DNA from: BOG-908 sp965198855
Lineage (GTDB): Bacteria; Pseudomonadota; Alphaproteobacteria; Acetobacterales; Acetobacteraceae
DNA length: 64,000 bases
Direction: 5' to 3'
Assembly (NCBI GenBank): GCA_965198855.1
Contig: CBDAPZ010000001.1
Coordinates: forward strand, 186,001-250,000
Shown: positions 17,033-26,362 of the stretch, one piece after another
Layout: the number at the start of each line of letters is the position of its first letter
Position numbering within the stretch: position 1 is the first letter of the stretch
Notes under the pieces: generated by a model
Told to the model about the DNA's origin: nothing
The model's input: only the letters and a program-made list of their open reading frames with translations
Database searches by the model: none
Translations under genes and position numbers: made by a program

Positions 17033-18748
17033 TTAATTCTTCCTGCTGCGCGCGTTCGAAGCCCCCCCAGCCTTCTTCGGCCCCGCCGTCTTGAAAAAGC
17101 GTTTAGGCGCCCCCGCGTCACGGCGCGGCGCCGGCGCAGGAGCATCTGAACGAGTGATGCGCACTTCGTCGCTGCCATCCTCCGGCAGATTATCCGCGAA
17201 CTGTGCAGCAGCGCTCTCGGTTATTTCAAAGCGAGTCTGCGTATCCTGGATCTTGATGGCGCCCACGTCGCGTTTCTCGACGCCGCCCATACGGCAGATC
17301 AGCGGCAGCAGCCATTTCGGATCCGCCTTTTGCGCGCGGCCGACATTAAGGCTGAACCACACGGTCGCACCATGCGACGGGCGCTCAACACCATGGCCTT
17401 GTTCCGCGGGCGGGCGCGCGCGGGTGCCGGCGGGCGGTGCCAGCATGGTGATTTCTTCCGGCGCCGGCAGGCGAGAACGGTAGAGGCGCACCAGGGCGGC
17501 GGCCACATCGTCGGCCGAACGGCCCGCCAGCAATTGCCGGCCGAGTTCCATGTCCTCGGGCGTGATCTCTTCGGTCAGGATAGGATCGGCCAGCAGCCTT
17601 TCGCCGTCACGCGCGAAAATGGCTTCCGCCATCGGCGGCGTTTCCCACACGGCACTCACACCGGCCGACGAGATCAGCGTTTCCGCGGCGCGGGCGCGAT
17701 TGGCGGGCACGATCATCACGCAGATGCCCTTGCGCCCGGCACGCCCGGTGCGGCCGCTGCGATGCAGGAGCATCTGTTTGTTGGTGGGCAGATCAGCATG
17801 GATCACCAGGCCCAGATCGGGCAGATCCAGCCCGCGGGCGGCGACGTCGGTCGCGACACACACGCGCGCCTGGCCGTCGCGCATCGCCTGCAGCGCACGT
17901 GTGCGTTCGTTTTGTGTGAGCTCGCCGGAGAGGGCGACGCTGGTGAAGCCACGTTCCTGCAGGCTTGCGTGCAGATGGCGCACGGCGTCGCGTGTGGCGC
18001 AGAACACCAGCGCCGTCGGCATCTCGTAGAAACGCAGAATGTTCACCACCGCATGCTCGCTCTCGCGCGGCGGCGTGCGAACGGCGCGGTATTCGATGTC
18101 GGCGTGCGGCTGGTTGCGCACCAGCGTGTCGATCCGTAGCGCATCGTTCTGGTATTTTTTCGCGAGCCCCAGGATGTCCTTGGCGATGGTGGCGGAGAAC
18201 AGCAGCGTGCGGCGGAATTCGGGTGTCGCATTCAGAAGCGTATCGAGTTCGTCGCGGAAACCGAGATCGAGCATCTCGTCGGCCTCGTCGAGCACGACCA
18301 CTGTCAGTTCGGAAAGCTTGAGTCTCCCGCGGGCAAGATGGTCACATAGCCGGCCCGGCGTGCCGACCACGATGTGGCAGCCCTGCTCTAGCGCGCGGCC
18401 CTCGCGCTGGCCGTCCATGCCGCCGATGCAGGAAAGGATTCGTGCGCCGGTGTAGGCATAGAGCCAGGAGAGCTCGCGATGCACCTGCATGGCGAGCTCG
18501 CGCGTCGGTGCGATCACCAGGGCAAGTGGGTTGCGCTGCCAGGCAAACTGCGTCTCGCCGCCCAGCAGCGTGTTGGCGAAGGCCAACCCATAGGCCACTG
18601 TCTTGCCCGAGCCGGTTTGTGCGGAAACGAGCAGGTCGCGCGCCTCGGCGCCAGGCTCCAGCACCGCCGACTGCACGGGCGTGAGATCGGTATATCCGCG
18701 TTCATCGAGCGCGCGCGCGAGGGCGGTATTTTCTACGGCATGGGGCAT
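17033..18748 (-). CDS. DEAD-box ATP-dependent RNA helicase with DbpA-type RNA-binding domain
   Basis: The 571-residue protein has all helicase core motifs: Q motif (GYTDLTPVQ), Walker A AQTGSGKT, PTRELA, TPGRL, DEAD in VVLDEADEMLDLGF, SAT, and HRSGRTGRAGRKG. A C-terminal DbpA RNA-binding domain begins at TVWFSLNVGRAQKADPKWLL and includes IKIQDTQTRFEI; a basic tail rich in Ala, Pro and Lys follows. Members unwind short RNA duplexes during ribosome assembly or mRNA turnover; the substrate here is not deducible. The ATG at 18748 (MPHAVENTALARAL) places the Q motif at the usual distance. The gene stands alone and is divergent from a chemoreceptor. Confidence 0.92.
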   Translation of the reverse strand: MPHAVENTALARALDERGYTDLTPVQSAVLEPGAEARDLLVSAQTGSGKTVAYGLAFANTLLGGETQFAWQRNPLALVIAPTRELAMQVHRELSWLYAYTGARILSCIGGMDGQREGRALEQGCHIVVGTPGRLCDHLARGRLKLSELTVVVLDEADEMLDLGFRDELDTLLNATPEFRRTLLFSATIAKDILGLAKKYQNDALRIDTLVRNQPHADIEYRAVRTPPRESEHAVVNILRFYEMPTALVFCATRDAVRHLHASLQERGFTSVALSGELTQNERTRALQAMRDGQARVCVATDVAARGLDLPDLGLVIHADLPTNKQMLLHRSGRTGRAGRKGICVMIVPANRARAAETLISSAGVSAVWETPPMAEAIFARDGERLLADPILTEEITPEDMELGRQLLAGRSADDVAAALVRLYRSRLPAPEEITMLAPPAGTRARPPAEQGHGVERPSHGATVWFSLNVGRAQKADPKWLLPLICRMGGVEKRDVGAIKIQDTQTRFEITESAAAQFADNLPEDGSDEVRITRSDAPAPAPRRDAGAPKRFFKTAGPKKAGGASNARSRKN

Positions 18749-18897
18749 GGGAGTTCTAAAGATCCGGCAAAGGAGGAGACGGCCGCCGGATACGCGCAGC
18801 GGCGTCAAACCGCGTATGGGTCGCGCGTGAGGCTTCTATAGAGAGAAAAGCCGTCCAAGGGAAGCAAGCCCGCTTCCGTCGCGTTAGCGTTCTGACA

Positions 18898-20460
18898 ATG
18901 ACGTTGCACTACCTCTCATCCGATCACGCTGAGGGCATTATGGGGCGACTGAAGGTCGGACACATCCTGGCTCTGGCCACGAGCCTGTTCCTTGCGCCGA
19001 CAGTCTATCTTCTCTGGCAGAGCTACAGCGCCACGCAGGGCTGGTTGTTCAGCCTTGGCATCAGCGTGCTGCTGGGTGCGGCCGCGGCACTCGTGGCAGT
19101 GATCATGTTCAGGCGCCGCCTCATCATCCCGCTCGCCGCGCTGGAGCTGGCGATGACCGAGCTTTCGCAGGGAAAGCTGGATACCGCGCTGCCAGAGGCG
19201 GAGGCGCGCGATGAGGTCAGTCGCGCTTTGCGCACCTTACAGATGTTCAAGATCGCATTGTCGAGCAACCAGTCCATGCTGGCCGATCGGCGGGCGGCGG
19301 AGGAGCAGCGGATCGCGCAGCACGATTCGATCGTGGGGATGACGCGCAGCTTCAGCTCCACCGTGGGCAACCGCATCGAGGAGGTGGCGGTGAAAGCCGA
19401 TGCGCTGCATGTCACCGCCAACCGGCTGGCCATCGGCAGCAAGGCCGCAGCCGATGCCGCCACCGCAGCCCAGGATCAGGCCGAACGCGCCACCCGTACC
19501 GCCGACACGCTCGCCGAGACCGCCTCACAGGTGGCTGCCAGCGGCCACGTCATCGCGGAGCAGATGGCCCGCTCCGGCCAGGCGACGCGTGCCACCGCCG
19601 AACGCGCGGAGCAGGCACGCGCCCAGGTACAGAGCCTGGACCACGTGGTGGCCGGCACCGGCGACGTGGTGTCGTTCATCCACAGCCTCGCGGCACAGAC
19701 CAACCTGCTGGCGCTGAACGCCACCATCGAGGCGGCACGCGCCGGCGAGGCCGGGCGCGGCTTCGCGGTGGTAGCTCAGGAGGTGAAAAGCCTGGCCGCC
19801 CAGACCGCACGCGCCACCACCGACATTGCCAGCCGGATCAACGCGGTGCGCCAATCCGCCAACGAGGTGGTGGGCATCATCGAGGTGGTGGCCGATCTGG
19901 CCGGCAAGATGAACGCGAGTGCCAGCGCCATTGCCGAGGCGGTGCTTTCGCAAGGCCGTGCTATCGCCGACATCAGCAGCACGGTCGGCGAGGCGGCGTC
20001 CCTCACGCGCAATGTCGCAGCGGCAATCACCCAGGTGCGCACCGATGCCGCAGAAAGCGGTGCGGCGGTGGAGGAAGTGCTCGATAGTGCCAGGAATTTC
20101 GCCTCGGTGTCCGAGGAGTTGCGTGTCGAGACGATGCAGTTCCTGCTCGTGCTGGGCGGCGACCAGCGTGCGGATGTGCGCTACGACAGCGACCTGCCGG
20201 TGACTCTTCTGATCGAAGGCCGGCTACCGGTCGCTTGCAAGCTGATCGACATCTCGATCGGCGGCGCCGCCATAGCTTGCGACCAGGTGCTTCTGGCCGG
20301 CAGCGACCTTTACATCGAAGGCATCGGCCCGCGCGCCGTATTGGCGACCGCCGTTGAATCAACCGGCAGCAAACTCCATGCTAAATTCAAGGCGCTCGAC
20401 GAGATTTCAATTGCGGCGGTGCAATCGATTTTGGATGATCTTAGTCTTTGGGCGGCATGA
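18898..20460 (+). CDS. Methyl-accepting chemotaxis protein with C-terminal PilZ domain
   Basis: The 520-residue receptor has two adjacent transmembrane helices (about residues 21-43 and 48-70) with almost no periplasmic sensor between them, a HAMP-like segment (PLAALELAMTELSQGKLD), and a signalling domain with the hairpin tip SLAAQTNLLALNATIEAARA. After the signalling helices a PilZ domain follows: Arg424 and Arg428 form the RxxxR motif, and Asp451, Ser453 and Gly456 form DxSxxG, so both cyclic-di-GMP contact motifs are intact. Similar MCP-PilZ fusions (for example Tlp1 of Azospirillum) tune taxis with c-di-GMP. A second possible start is the ATG at 18940, which has GAGGG upstream. There is no CheR/CheB tether pentapeptide. 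Confidence 0.9.
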   Translation: MTLHYLSSDHAEGIMGRLKVGHILALATSLFLAPTVYLLWQSYSATQGWLFSLGISVLLGAAAALVAVIMFRRRLIIPLAALELAMTELSQGKLDTALPEAEARDEVSRALRTLQMFKIALSSNQSMLADRRAAEEQRIAQHDSIVGMTRSFSSTVGNRIEEVAVKADALHVTANRLAIGSKAAADAATAAQDQAERATRTADTLAETASQVAASGHVIAEQMARSGQATRATAERAEQARAQVQSLDHVVAGTGDVVSFIHSLAAQTNLLALNATIEAARAGEAGRGFAVVAQEVKSLAAQTARATTDIASRINAVRQSANEVVGIIEVVADLAGKMNASASAIAEAVLSQGRAIADISSTVGEAASLTRNVAAAITQVRTDAAESGAAVEEVLDSARNFASVSEELRVETMQFLLVLGGDQRADVRYDSDLPVTLLIEGRLPVACKLIDISIGGAAIACDQVLLAGSDLYIEGIGPRAVLATAVESTGSKLHAKFKALDEISIAAVQSILDDLSLWAA

Positions 20461-20550
20461 GGAAGAAAGCAGTTCTTTTTCGAAAAAAAGAATCAAAAAA
20501 CTTTTATGATTATGGTGTGCGCTGCCGCAGAGAACCGCGACAGCGAAGAC
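20461..20550. repeat. AT-rich repeat, left half plus inverted centre
   Basis: TTCTTTTTCGAAAAAAAGAA and TCAAAAAACTTTTATG match the left half; GCTGCCGCAGAGAACCGCGACAGCG is the centre block in inverted order. It lies between the stops of convergent mcp and cheB. Confidence 0.65.
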
Positions 20551-21600
20551 TTACTTTCTCCTGAAATGGCCGAGTATCTCGGGCACGATTCGCGAAAGCC
20601 CCACCTCGCTACACACCGCCCCGATCGCCATGGCTGCTTTCGGCATGCCATAGACCAGGCACGAGCGCTCGTCCTGGCCGAGGGTGAACGCCCCCGACTC
20701 GCGCAATTTCAGCAGCCCTTGCGCGCCATCCTTGCCCATGCCGGTCAGTATCACGCCGATCACATTCTTGCAGCCGCTCTCGGCGATCGATTGGAACAGA
20801 ACATCCGCGGAAGGCCGATGGCCAGACACCAGTCCATCATGCCCAAGGCGACACACATAGCCGCGCGATGATTTCGCCAGCAGCAGATGCGCCTCACCCG
20901 GCGCGATATAGACATGCCCCTGCAACACCGGCGCGTCATCGCTCGCTTCATGCACGGTCACCTTGGCCAGCGTGTTGAGCCTGGCCGCGAAACTGGTGGT
21001 GAATTTGGGAGGCATGTGCTGCGCAATCAGGATCGGCGGGAAATCTTCGGGCAGGCTGACGATGAGATCACGCAAGGCCTCTACCCCGCCGGTAGACGAA
21101 CCGATCGCGACAATCTTCGTGCCAGGCCCATAGCCGCCGCCGGCATGCGCAACGCTGGCCGCCCGCGCCGATTGCGGCCGTAATCGCGCGCTGGCCGCCG
21201 CCCGTATTTTGGCCACCAGCTCCTCGCGATTGCGCTCCATCCCGTCACGCAGCACGCTTTTGGGTTTGGCAAAAAAATCCACCGCGCCCAACTCCAGCGC
21301 GTGCAACGTCGATTCGGCACCGGCCTCAGTCAGCGTGGAGACCATCACCACCGGCATTGGCCGCAACGTCATGACCTTCTCGAGAAACGCCAGCCCATCC
21401 ATACGCGGCATCTCGATATCCAGCGTCATCACATCCGGGTTCAACTGCTTGATCATCTCGCGCGCCATCAGCGGATCCGCCGCGCTGCCAACTACCTGCA
21501 TGTCATCTTCCTTGGACAGCATCTCCGTCAGGATTTGCCGCATCAAAGGTGAATCATCGACAATCAGGATCTTGATTGGGGCTCCCGCACGCCGCAGCAT
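20551..21600 (-). CDS. cheB: Chemotaxis protein-glutamate methylesterase CheB
   Basis: The 349-residue two-domain enzyme removes methyl groups from receptor glutamates and deamidates glutamines. The receiver (residues 10-125) has the DD pair, Asp61 in TLDIEMPRMDG and Lys in FFAKPKS. The C-terminal methylesterase has the Ser in AIGSSTGGVEAL, His in LIAQHMPPKFT and Asp in LTGMGKDGAQG. It is the last gene of the che operon; its ATG overlaps the cheD stop (ATGA), indicating translational coupling. Phosphorylation by CheA would relieve inhibition of the esterase domain, closing the adaptation loop. Confidence 0.97.
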   Translation of the reverse strand: MLRRAGAPIKILIVDDSPLMRQILTEMLSKEDDMQVVGSAADPLMAREMIKQLNPDVMTLDIEMPRMDGLAFLEKVMTLRPMPVVMVSTLTEAGAESTLHALELGAVDFFAKPKSVLRDGMERNREELVAKIRAAASARLRPQSARAASVAHAGGGYGPGTKIVAIGSSTGGVEALRDLIVSLPEDFPPILIAQHMPPKFTTSFAARLNTLAKVTVHEASDDAPVLQGHVYIAPGEAHLLLAKSSRGYVCRLGHDGLVSGHRPSADVLFQSIAESGCKNVIGVILTGMGKDGAQGLLKLRESGAFTLGQDERSCLVYGMPKAAMAIGAVCSEVGLSRIVPEILGHFRRK

Positions 21601-22178
21601 CAGGAAAACAACTCCACCGAGCCTTCCTGCTCGGTCGGTTTCAGTGATGCACGAAAACTCACCTCGGTAGTAAATACGCGTTTCTGCCGTGCCGGATCGA
21701 GCCGCAGCCGCATCACCTTGCCGGTTTCCGGCACGTAATGGATGCGTCGCCCCAACTCCCCACCGACATCCTGCGCCGCGATCGGCATGCGTTCCTCCGC
21801 GAGGTAATGCCGCACAAAGGCGATATTGCTCTGCCCGATATTCGTGCCCGTCTGCAGCACGGCAGCCCCTCCAAACACTTTCACCTCCAGCCGCTCACGC
21901 CGCGCGCCGCGGCTGAGCAATCCGTTGATCAGCCGCTCCATCGCCGCCAGGCCATATTGCATCTCTTCGTAACCACGCGTCGCGCCTCCCGGCATCATGA
22001 AATGGTTCATCCCACCCAACCCGAGTTGCGGATCGCGAATGCACACACCGATGCAGGAACCCAGGATAGTCACGATCTCTAATCCCGGCTCGGCTGAGAT
22101 ATAATGCTCACCCATATGAATATGCACACGTCGCGCGGGTTGTGCCGGGGCGGTCGTCTGCGTGAGGGGAGCCCTCAT
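21600..22178 (-). CDS. cheD: Chemoreceptor glutamine deamidase CheD
   Basis: The 192-residue protein shows the CheD active-site set: Thr and Cys in EIVTILGSCIGVCI and His in GGMNHFMMPGG. It deamidates receptor glutamines to glutamates and can also bind CheC where that exists (no CheC is visible here). It overlaps cheR upstream and cheB downstream by four bases each, in a strictly packed cheR-cheD-cheB order. The C-terminal stretch ESGKV-like PETGKVMRLRL is typical of the family. Confidence 0.95.
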   Translation of the reverse strand: MRAPLTQTTAPAQPARRVHIHMGEHYISAEPGLEIVTILGSCIGVCIRDPQLGLGGMNHFMMPGGATRGYEEMQYGLAAMERLINGLLSRGARRERLEVKVFGGAAVLQTGTNIGQSNIAFVRHYLAEERMPIAAQDVGGELGRRIHYVPETGKVMRLRLDPARQKRVFTTEVSFRASLKPTEQEGSVELFS

Positions 22179-22999
22179 GAAATCTTCCGATAGATCGTCT
22201 TTCCGGTCAGCTCGAAATCGTCGCTGACTTTGAACAACGTCTCTGAATGGCCGATATACAGCCAGCCGCCAGGCACCATCATCTCAGCAATGCGCTTGAA
22301 CAATTTTGCCTGCGTCGGCTTGTCGAAATAGATCACCACATTGCGGCAGAACACGGCGTCGAACGGTCCCCGCATCGGCCACTTGCCCACCAGGTTGAGC
22401 TGCTTGAACGTGATCAGATCACGCAGGCGAGGGATCACCGCGTTCTGACCCTCTGCCGTCTTCTTTAGATATTTGCCGGCAAGTGCCGGCGGCACAGGAG
22501 CGGTGTCGTCGGCCCCATAGCACCCGGCTTCGGCATGCGCGATCACCGTGCTATCCAGGTCGGTCGCCAATATCCGCGCGTCCACCGTACCATGTCTTTC
22601 GAGCGCATTGGCCATGGTCATCGCAATGGAATACGGCTCCTGCCCGGTGGAACACCCGGCCGACCAAATCCGCAAGCGCCGTGTAGACGCATTACGTGCA
22701 AGCGCTTCCGGTATCATCGTCTCCGCAAGATGCTTGAAATGATGCGGCTCCCTGAAGAACGCCGTGACGTTCGTGGTCACCGCGTTCAACATCTCGCCTA
22801 GCTCGTCCTCGCCTTCCGGTGCCGAGATGAGCTTGATGTAGGTTCTAACATCCGGCAAATGCAGCGACCGCAGCCGTTTTGCCAAACGACCCTGTAACAT
22901 AGAGCGCTTGTTGGACCGGATGACGATCTTCGCGCGTTCGTAGATGAGGTCGGAGATGAACTTGAACTCCGTATCGGTCATCACGCCATCGCTGAGCAT
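22175..22999 (-). CDS. cheR: Chemotaxis protein methyltransferase CheR
   Basis: The 274-residue enzyme uses SAM to methylate receptor glutamates. The N-terminal helical domain (TEFKFISDLIYERAKIVI) is followed by the SAM-binding domain with IWSAGCSTGQEPYSIAM, ILATDLDSTVIAHA and DAVFCRNVVIYFDK, all diagnostic. The ATG at 22999 is preferred; a TTG lies six bases upstream and an ATG 18 bases downstream. It lies 58 bases after the mcp gene, with a half repeat in between, so expression relative to the upstream che genes could be attenuated there. Confidence 0.96.
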   Translation of the reverse strand: MLSDGVMTDTEFKFISDLIYERAKIVIRSNKRSMLQGRLAKRLRSLHLPDVRTYIKLISAPEGEDELGEMLNAVTTNVTAFFREPHHFKHLAETMIPEALARNASTRRLRIWSAGCSTGQEPYSIAMTMANALERHGTVDARILATDLDSTVIAHAEAGCYGADDTAPVPPALAGKYLKKTAEGQNAVIPRLRDLITFKQLNLVGKWPMRGPFDAVFCRNVVIYFDKPTQAKLFKRIAEMMVPGGWLYIGHSETLFKVSDDFELTGKTIYRKIS

Positions 23000-23002
23000 T
23001 CT

Positions 23003-23057
23003 CAAGAATCTTCTTTTCTGAAGAAAAGAAGCAAAAGACTTTTATGTCCTGCTGGCA
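23003..23057. repeat. Half AT-rich repeat inside the che operon
   Basis: The hairpin arms CTTCTTTTC and GAAAAGAAG around TGAA are followed by CAAAAGACTTTTATGTC, between mcp (stop at 23058) and cheR (start at 22999) on the minus strand. If it terminates transcription, it would split the che operon into two expression levels. Confidence 0.7.
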
Positions 23058-25796
23058 TTAGAATTGAGCCCAATCGTCGGCAGCCTTGCTGGCGGCGCGG
23101 GGGGCGGGCTTGCGGGTGGCTTTTGCGGCAGGGGGGGACGATTTCAGCGCAACAGGGGCGGGTTGCCGGTTGTCGGTGGTGAAAAACAACATCATTTCGG
23201 TAAGCTGCGAGGCCTGCTCGTCCATCGATCGCGCTGCCGCTGAGCTCTCCTCGACCAGGGCGGCATTCTGCTGAGTCATTTCATCCATCTTCGAGACAGC
23301 GATATTGATCTGCTCGAGCCCCGTGGATTGTTCGCTGCTGGCAGACGCGATATCGGCCACGATGTCGGCCACGCGCTTGACCGACGTGACGATATCCGAC
23401 AGCGCATCGCCCGCATGACGCACGAGCTTCACCCCCTCGCGCACCTGATTGCCGCTATCGGCAATCAGTGCCTTGATCTCCTTCGAAGCTTGCGCAGAAC
23501 GCTGCGCCAGCGCGCGCACTTCGGTGGCCACCACCGCAAATCCCTTGCCCGCGTCGCCGGCCCGCGCCGCCTCCACCGCGGCATTCAGCGCAAGCAGATT
23601 GGTCTGGAACGCGATCTCGTCGATCACGCCTATGATGTCGGCCACCTTCTGCGATGAAGCCTCGATCTTCTCCATCGCCTGCACCGCCTCGCCGGCCACG
23701 GTGCCCCCGCGCTGCGCCGCATCGCGCGTGCCCGCAGCCAACTGGTTGGCCTGCTGCGCATTCTCCGAGTTCTGCCGAACCGTCGCCGCCAGCTGCTCCA
23801 TTGATGATGCCGTCTGCTCAAGGTTGGAAGATTGCTCCTCGGTGCGTGAGGCAAGATCCACCGACCCAGAGGAGATCTCCGAAGAACCGGTAGCGATCGT
23901 CGACGCCGCCTCGACGATACGCCCGACAATGTCGCTCAACTGGTCGGCAGACGCGTTGGCATCGCTCTTGATCTCTCCGAACATGCCTTCATATTCGCCG
24001 TCGATCCGGTTGGTCAGATCGCCTTTCGACAATGCGCGCAGAAAACTCACGATATCGGCGAGCGCCCGCTCGGAGGTCCCGGTCAGCATATTAATCCCGC
24101 CCGCCAGTTTGCCGGCAAAACTCTCCTTGTCGGCCACCTCCAGCCGTCGGCTGAAATCGCCGGCGCCGGCGGCCGAGACCACAGCTGCGATCTCCGCCTC
24201 GATCCGGAACTCCAATGTCATGTCCCGCCACTCGACAACCGTGCCGGCGCGCGTGCCGTCGCCATTGAAAACCGGGCTCACGATCAGTCTGAAACTGCGC
24301 CCGCCGATCTTGAGATCGGTCTGCATCGGCGACCGTAGATCGCCCAGCATGCGACGCTGATGCGATGGGTTCTTATGGAATACGTCGATATCTGCGCCGA
24401 TCAGCCGATCAACATCTAAATTCGGTAGGTCTTTCCGGATGTCGCTCTGTGCATGGCGCATCATCTGTATCATGACTGGATTCATGTAGACGATGTGCAG
24501 ATTTGTATCGGCCACCATCACATTGGTGCTGCAGGCATCCAGCGCCGCCTTCACCCGGGTTGCTTCGGTGGCGGCCATCTCGGCCTGCATCTCCTGAGCC
24601 TTGCGTTCTGTGATATCCATTGCGTATTTGACCACACGGATGGTCTTGCCGCTGGTATCGACGATCGGTGTGTAGGTGCCCTGTATCCACACCTCCTTAC
24701 TGCCGCGTGCCATGCGCCTGAACTGCCCGGTCTGGAACTCGCCCGCACGCAACCTGTCCCAGAACAGGCGATATTCGAGGCTGCCGCGATAGACAGCGTC
24801 GACGAACATGCTGTGATTAGCACCGCGCACATCGGCAAGCGTATACCCCATGAGATCGAGGAATATGCCGTTGGCGTTCAGGATGACGCCATCCGGTGTG
24901 AATTCGATGGCCGCCTGGTGTTTCCACACCGCGTCGATCTGCGCGCGGTAATCCACCGCTTCGGCTTCGGCCTTGTTCTCCATCGCCTTCCGTTCGGTGA
25001 TGTCGATCGCGTATTTGACGACCCTGACCGTCTTCCCGCCGGCATCGACGATGGGCGAATAGGTGCCTTGTATCCATACCTCCCGGCCATTGCGCGCCAT
25101 ACGGCGGAACTGCCCGGTTTGGAATTCCCCGGCGCGCAGCCTGTCCCAGAACTGACGGTATTCGCTGCTCTGCCGGTGGTCCGGATCAACAAACTGGCTG
25201 TGATGACCGCCGCGCACATCGGCGAGAGAATACCCCATCAGATTCAGGAACATCGTATTGGCATTGATCACAGTGCCGTCCGGTAAAAACTCGATCACCG
25301 CCTGATTTTTCCAGACGGCTTCGATCTGTGCGCGATAATCGACGGCCTCGGCCTCGGCCTTGATTTCCAGCGTCTTTCGTTCCGTCGTGTCGATCGCATA
25401 TTTGACGATCTTCACGGTCTTGCCCGTGCCATCCACGACCGGCGTGTAGGTGCCCTGTATCCAGATATCCGTTCCACCGCGGCCTACACGGCGAAACTGC
25501 CCGGTCTGGAATTGGCCGGATCGCAGACGATCCCAAAACTGCCTGTACTCGCCACCCATTCTGTAGTCAGGGTCCACGAACATGCCGTGATGTTTGCCTA
25601 CCACCTCGCCGAGCGTGTAGCCCATCAGATCGAGAAATATGTGATTTGCATCTAGTACTAGGCCGTCCGGCGTAAATTCGATGACGGCCTGGTGGCGCCG
25701 CACCGCATCCATCTGTGCGCGGAGATCGTAATAGGCTTCCGGATCGACCGACTGACTCCAGGGATTGAACCAGGCGGTTTTTTTTGGTTGGAACAT
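23058..25796 (-). CDS. Cytoplasmic chemoreceptor with three tandem near-identical PAS domains
   Basis: The 912-residue receptor has no transmembrane helix. Three PAS/PAC units repeat with a period of 129 residues (start points Asp24, Asp153 and Asp282), each with FWDRLR, FQTGQFRR and IQGTY, and ending in a KYA-D-TERK PAC motif. A divergent fourth PAS (about 411-525; DIDVFHKNPSHQRRML) precedes a HAMP-like region and the signalling domain with tip EIAFQTNLLALNAAVEAARA. The protein ends in DDWAQF, which fits the xWxxF pentapeptide used to tether CheR or CheB. PAS domains often bind haem or flavin, so energy, oxygen or redox sensing is plausible but not shown. It sits between cheW and cheR. Confidence 0.95.
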   Translation of the reverse strand: MFQPKKTAWFNPWSQSVDPEAYYDLRAQMDAVRRHQAVIEFTPDGLVLDANHIFLDLMGYTLGEVVGKHHGMFVDPDYRMGGEYRQFWDRLRSGQFQTGQFRRVGRGGTDIWIQGTYTPVVDGTGKTVKIVKYAIDTTERKTLEIKAEAEAVDYRAQIEAVWKNQAVIEFLPDGTVINANTMFLNLMGYSLADVRGGHHSQFVDPDHRQSSEYRQFWDRLRAGEFQTGQFRRMARNGREVWIQGTYSPIVDAGGKTVRVVKYAIDITERKAMENKAEAEAVDYRAQIDAVWKHQAAIEFTPDGVILNANGIFLDLMGYTLADVRGANHSMFVDAVYRGSLEYRLFWDRLRAGEFQTGQFRRMARGSKEVWIQGTYTPIVDTSGKTIRVVKYAMDITERKAQEMQAEMAATEATRVKAALDACSTNVMVADTNLHIVYMNPVMIQMMRHAQSDIRKDLPNLDVDRLIGADIDVFHKNPSHQRRMLGDLRSPMQTDLKIGGRSFRLIVSPVFNGDGTRAGTVVEWRDMTLEFRIEAEIAAVVSAAGAGDFSRRLEVADKESFAGKLAGGINMLTGTSERALADIVSFLRALSKGDLTNRIDGEYEGMFGEIKSDANASADQLSDIVGRIVEAASTIATGSSEISSGSVDLASRTEEQSSNLEQTASSMEQLAATVRQNSENAQQANQLAAGTRDAAQRGGTVAGEAVQAMEKIEASSQKVADIIGVIDEIAFQTNLLALNAAVEAARAGDAGKGFAVVATEVRALAQRSAQASKEIKALIADSGNQVREGVKLVRHAGDALSDIVTSVKRVADIVADIASASSEQSTGLEQINIAVSKMDEMTQQNAALVEESSAAARSMDEQASQLTEMMLFFTTDNRQPAPVALKSSPPAAKATRKPAPRAASKAADDWAQF
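24567..25727 (-). repeat. Three tandem 387-bp PAS-coding repeats within the mcp gene
   Basis: Units lie at 25727-25341, 25340-24954 and 24953-24567. The protein copies share long identical stretches such as FWDRLR and FQTGQFRR, and units 2 and 3 share MAR and the AEAEAVDYRAQI linker, showing internal duplication of a PAS-PAC-linker cassette. Confidence 0.85.
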
Positions 25797-25830
25797 GGTG
25801 CCAGAATCCTCGGTGTCTGTTTGCGCGCGC

Positions 25831-26346
25831 TCAGTTGACGAAGTCGTTCCCGTCCGGATCGAACCCGAACAGGCGGGCCGGACGGAGAAGGGCCACCATG
25901 CGCCCGCTGATGGTGGCCAGCCCGCAGATGAAATCAGCCGTGTTCGCGCCCTCCATCATCGGCACCGGACGTATCTCCGCACGATCAATGGTCAGGATGT
26001 CGCTGACGGTATCAACAAGAATGCCAACGATCCGTCGCCCTACCGTCAGTATCACCACCACATGTGTGGCCGTCGCCTCCGTCGGTGGGCCGCCGAAACG
26101 CGCACGCAGGTCGAAGATCGGCACCATGGTGCCGCGGAGGTTGATCACCCCGCGCACATAGATCGGCGCGTTCGGCAGGCGCGTGGCCGTCGACCAGCCC
26201 TTGATCTCTCGCACCTCCATGATGTCGACGCCATATTCCTCAGTGCCGACGGTAAAGGTAATGTATTGCGCAGCGCCTTCGCCCTCTTCGGCGGCCGGGA
26301 CAAGAGCGACTGCGCCGCCGGTGAGCGTTATCGTCAGATCCTGCAT
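25831..26346 (-). CDS. cheW: Chemotaxis coupling protein CheW
   Basis: The 171-residue adaptor couples CheA to receptors. The double SH3-like fold is shown by YITFTVGTEEYGVDIMEVRE, LPNAPIYVRGVINLRGTMVP, GILVDTVSDIL and a terminal LLRPARLF stretch. It carries a roughly 20-residue N-terminal extension (MQDLTITLTGG) before the first strand, longer than in enteric CheW. The ATG at 26346 leaves a 16-base gap after cheA. Position between cheA and mcp agrees with its role. Confidence 0.96.
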   Translation of the reverse strand: MQDLTITLTGGAVALVPAAEEGEGAAQYITFTVGTEEYGVDIMEVREIKGWSTATRLPNAPIYVRGVINLRGTMVPIFDLRARFGGPPTEATATHVVVILTVGRRIVGILVDTVSDILTIDRAEIRPVPMMEGANTADFICGLATISGRMVALLRPARLFGFDPDGNDFVN

Positions 26347-26362
26347 GTCTCGCGAACCTCTC

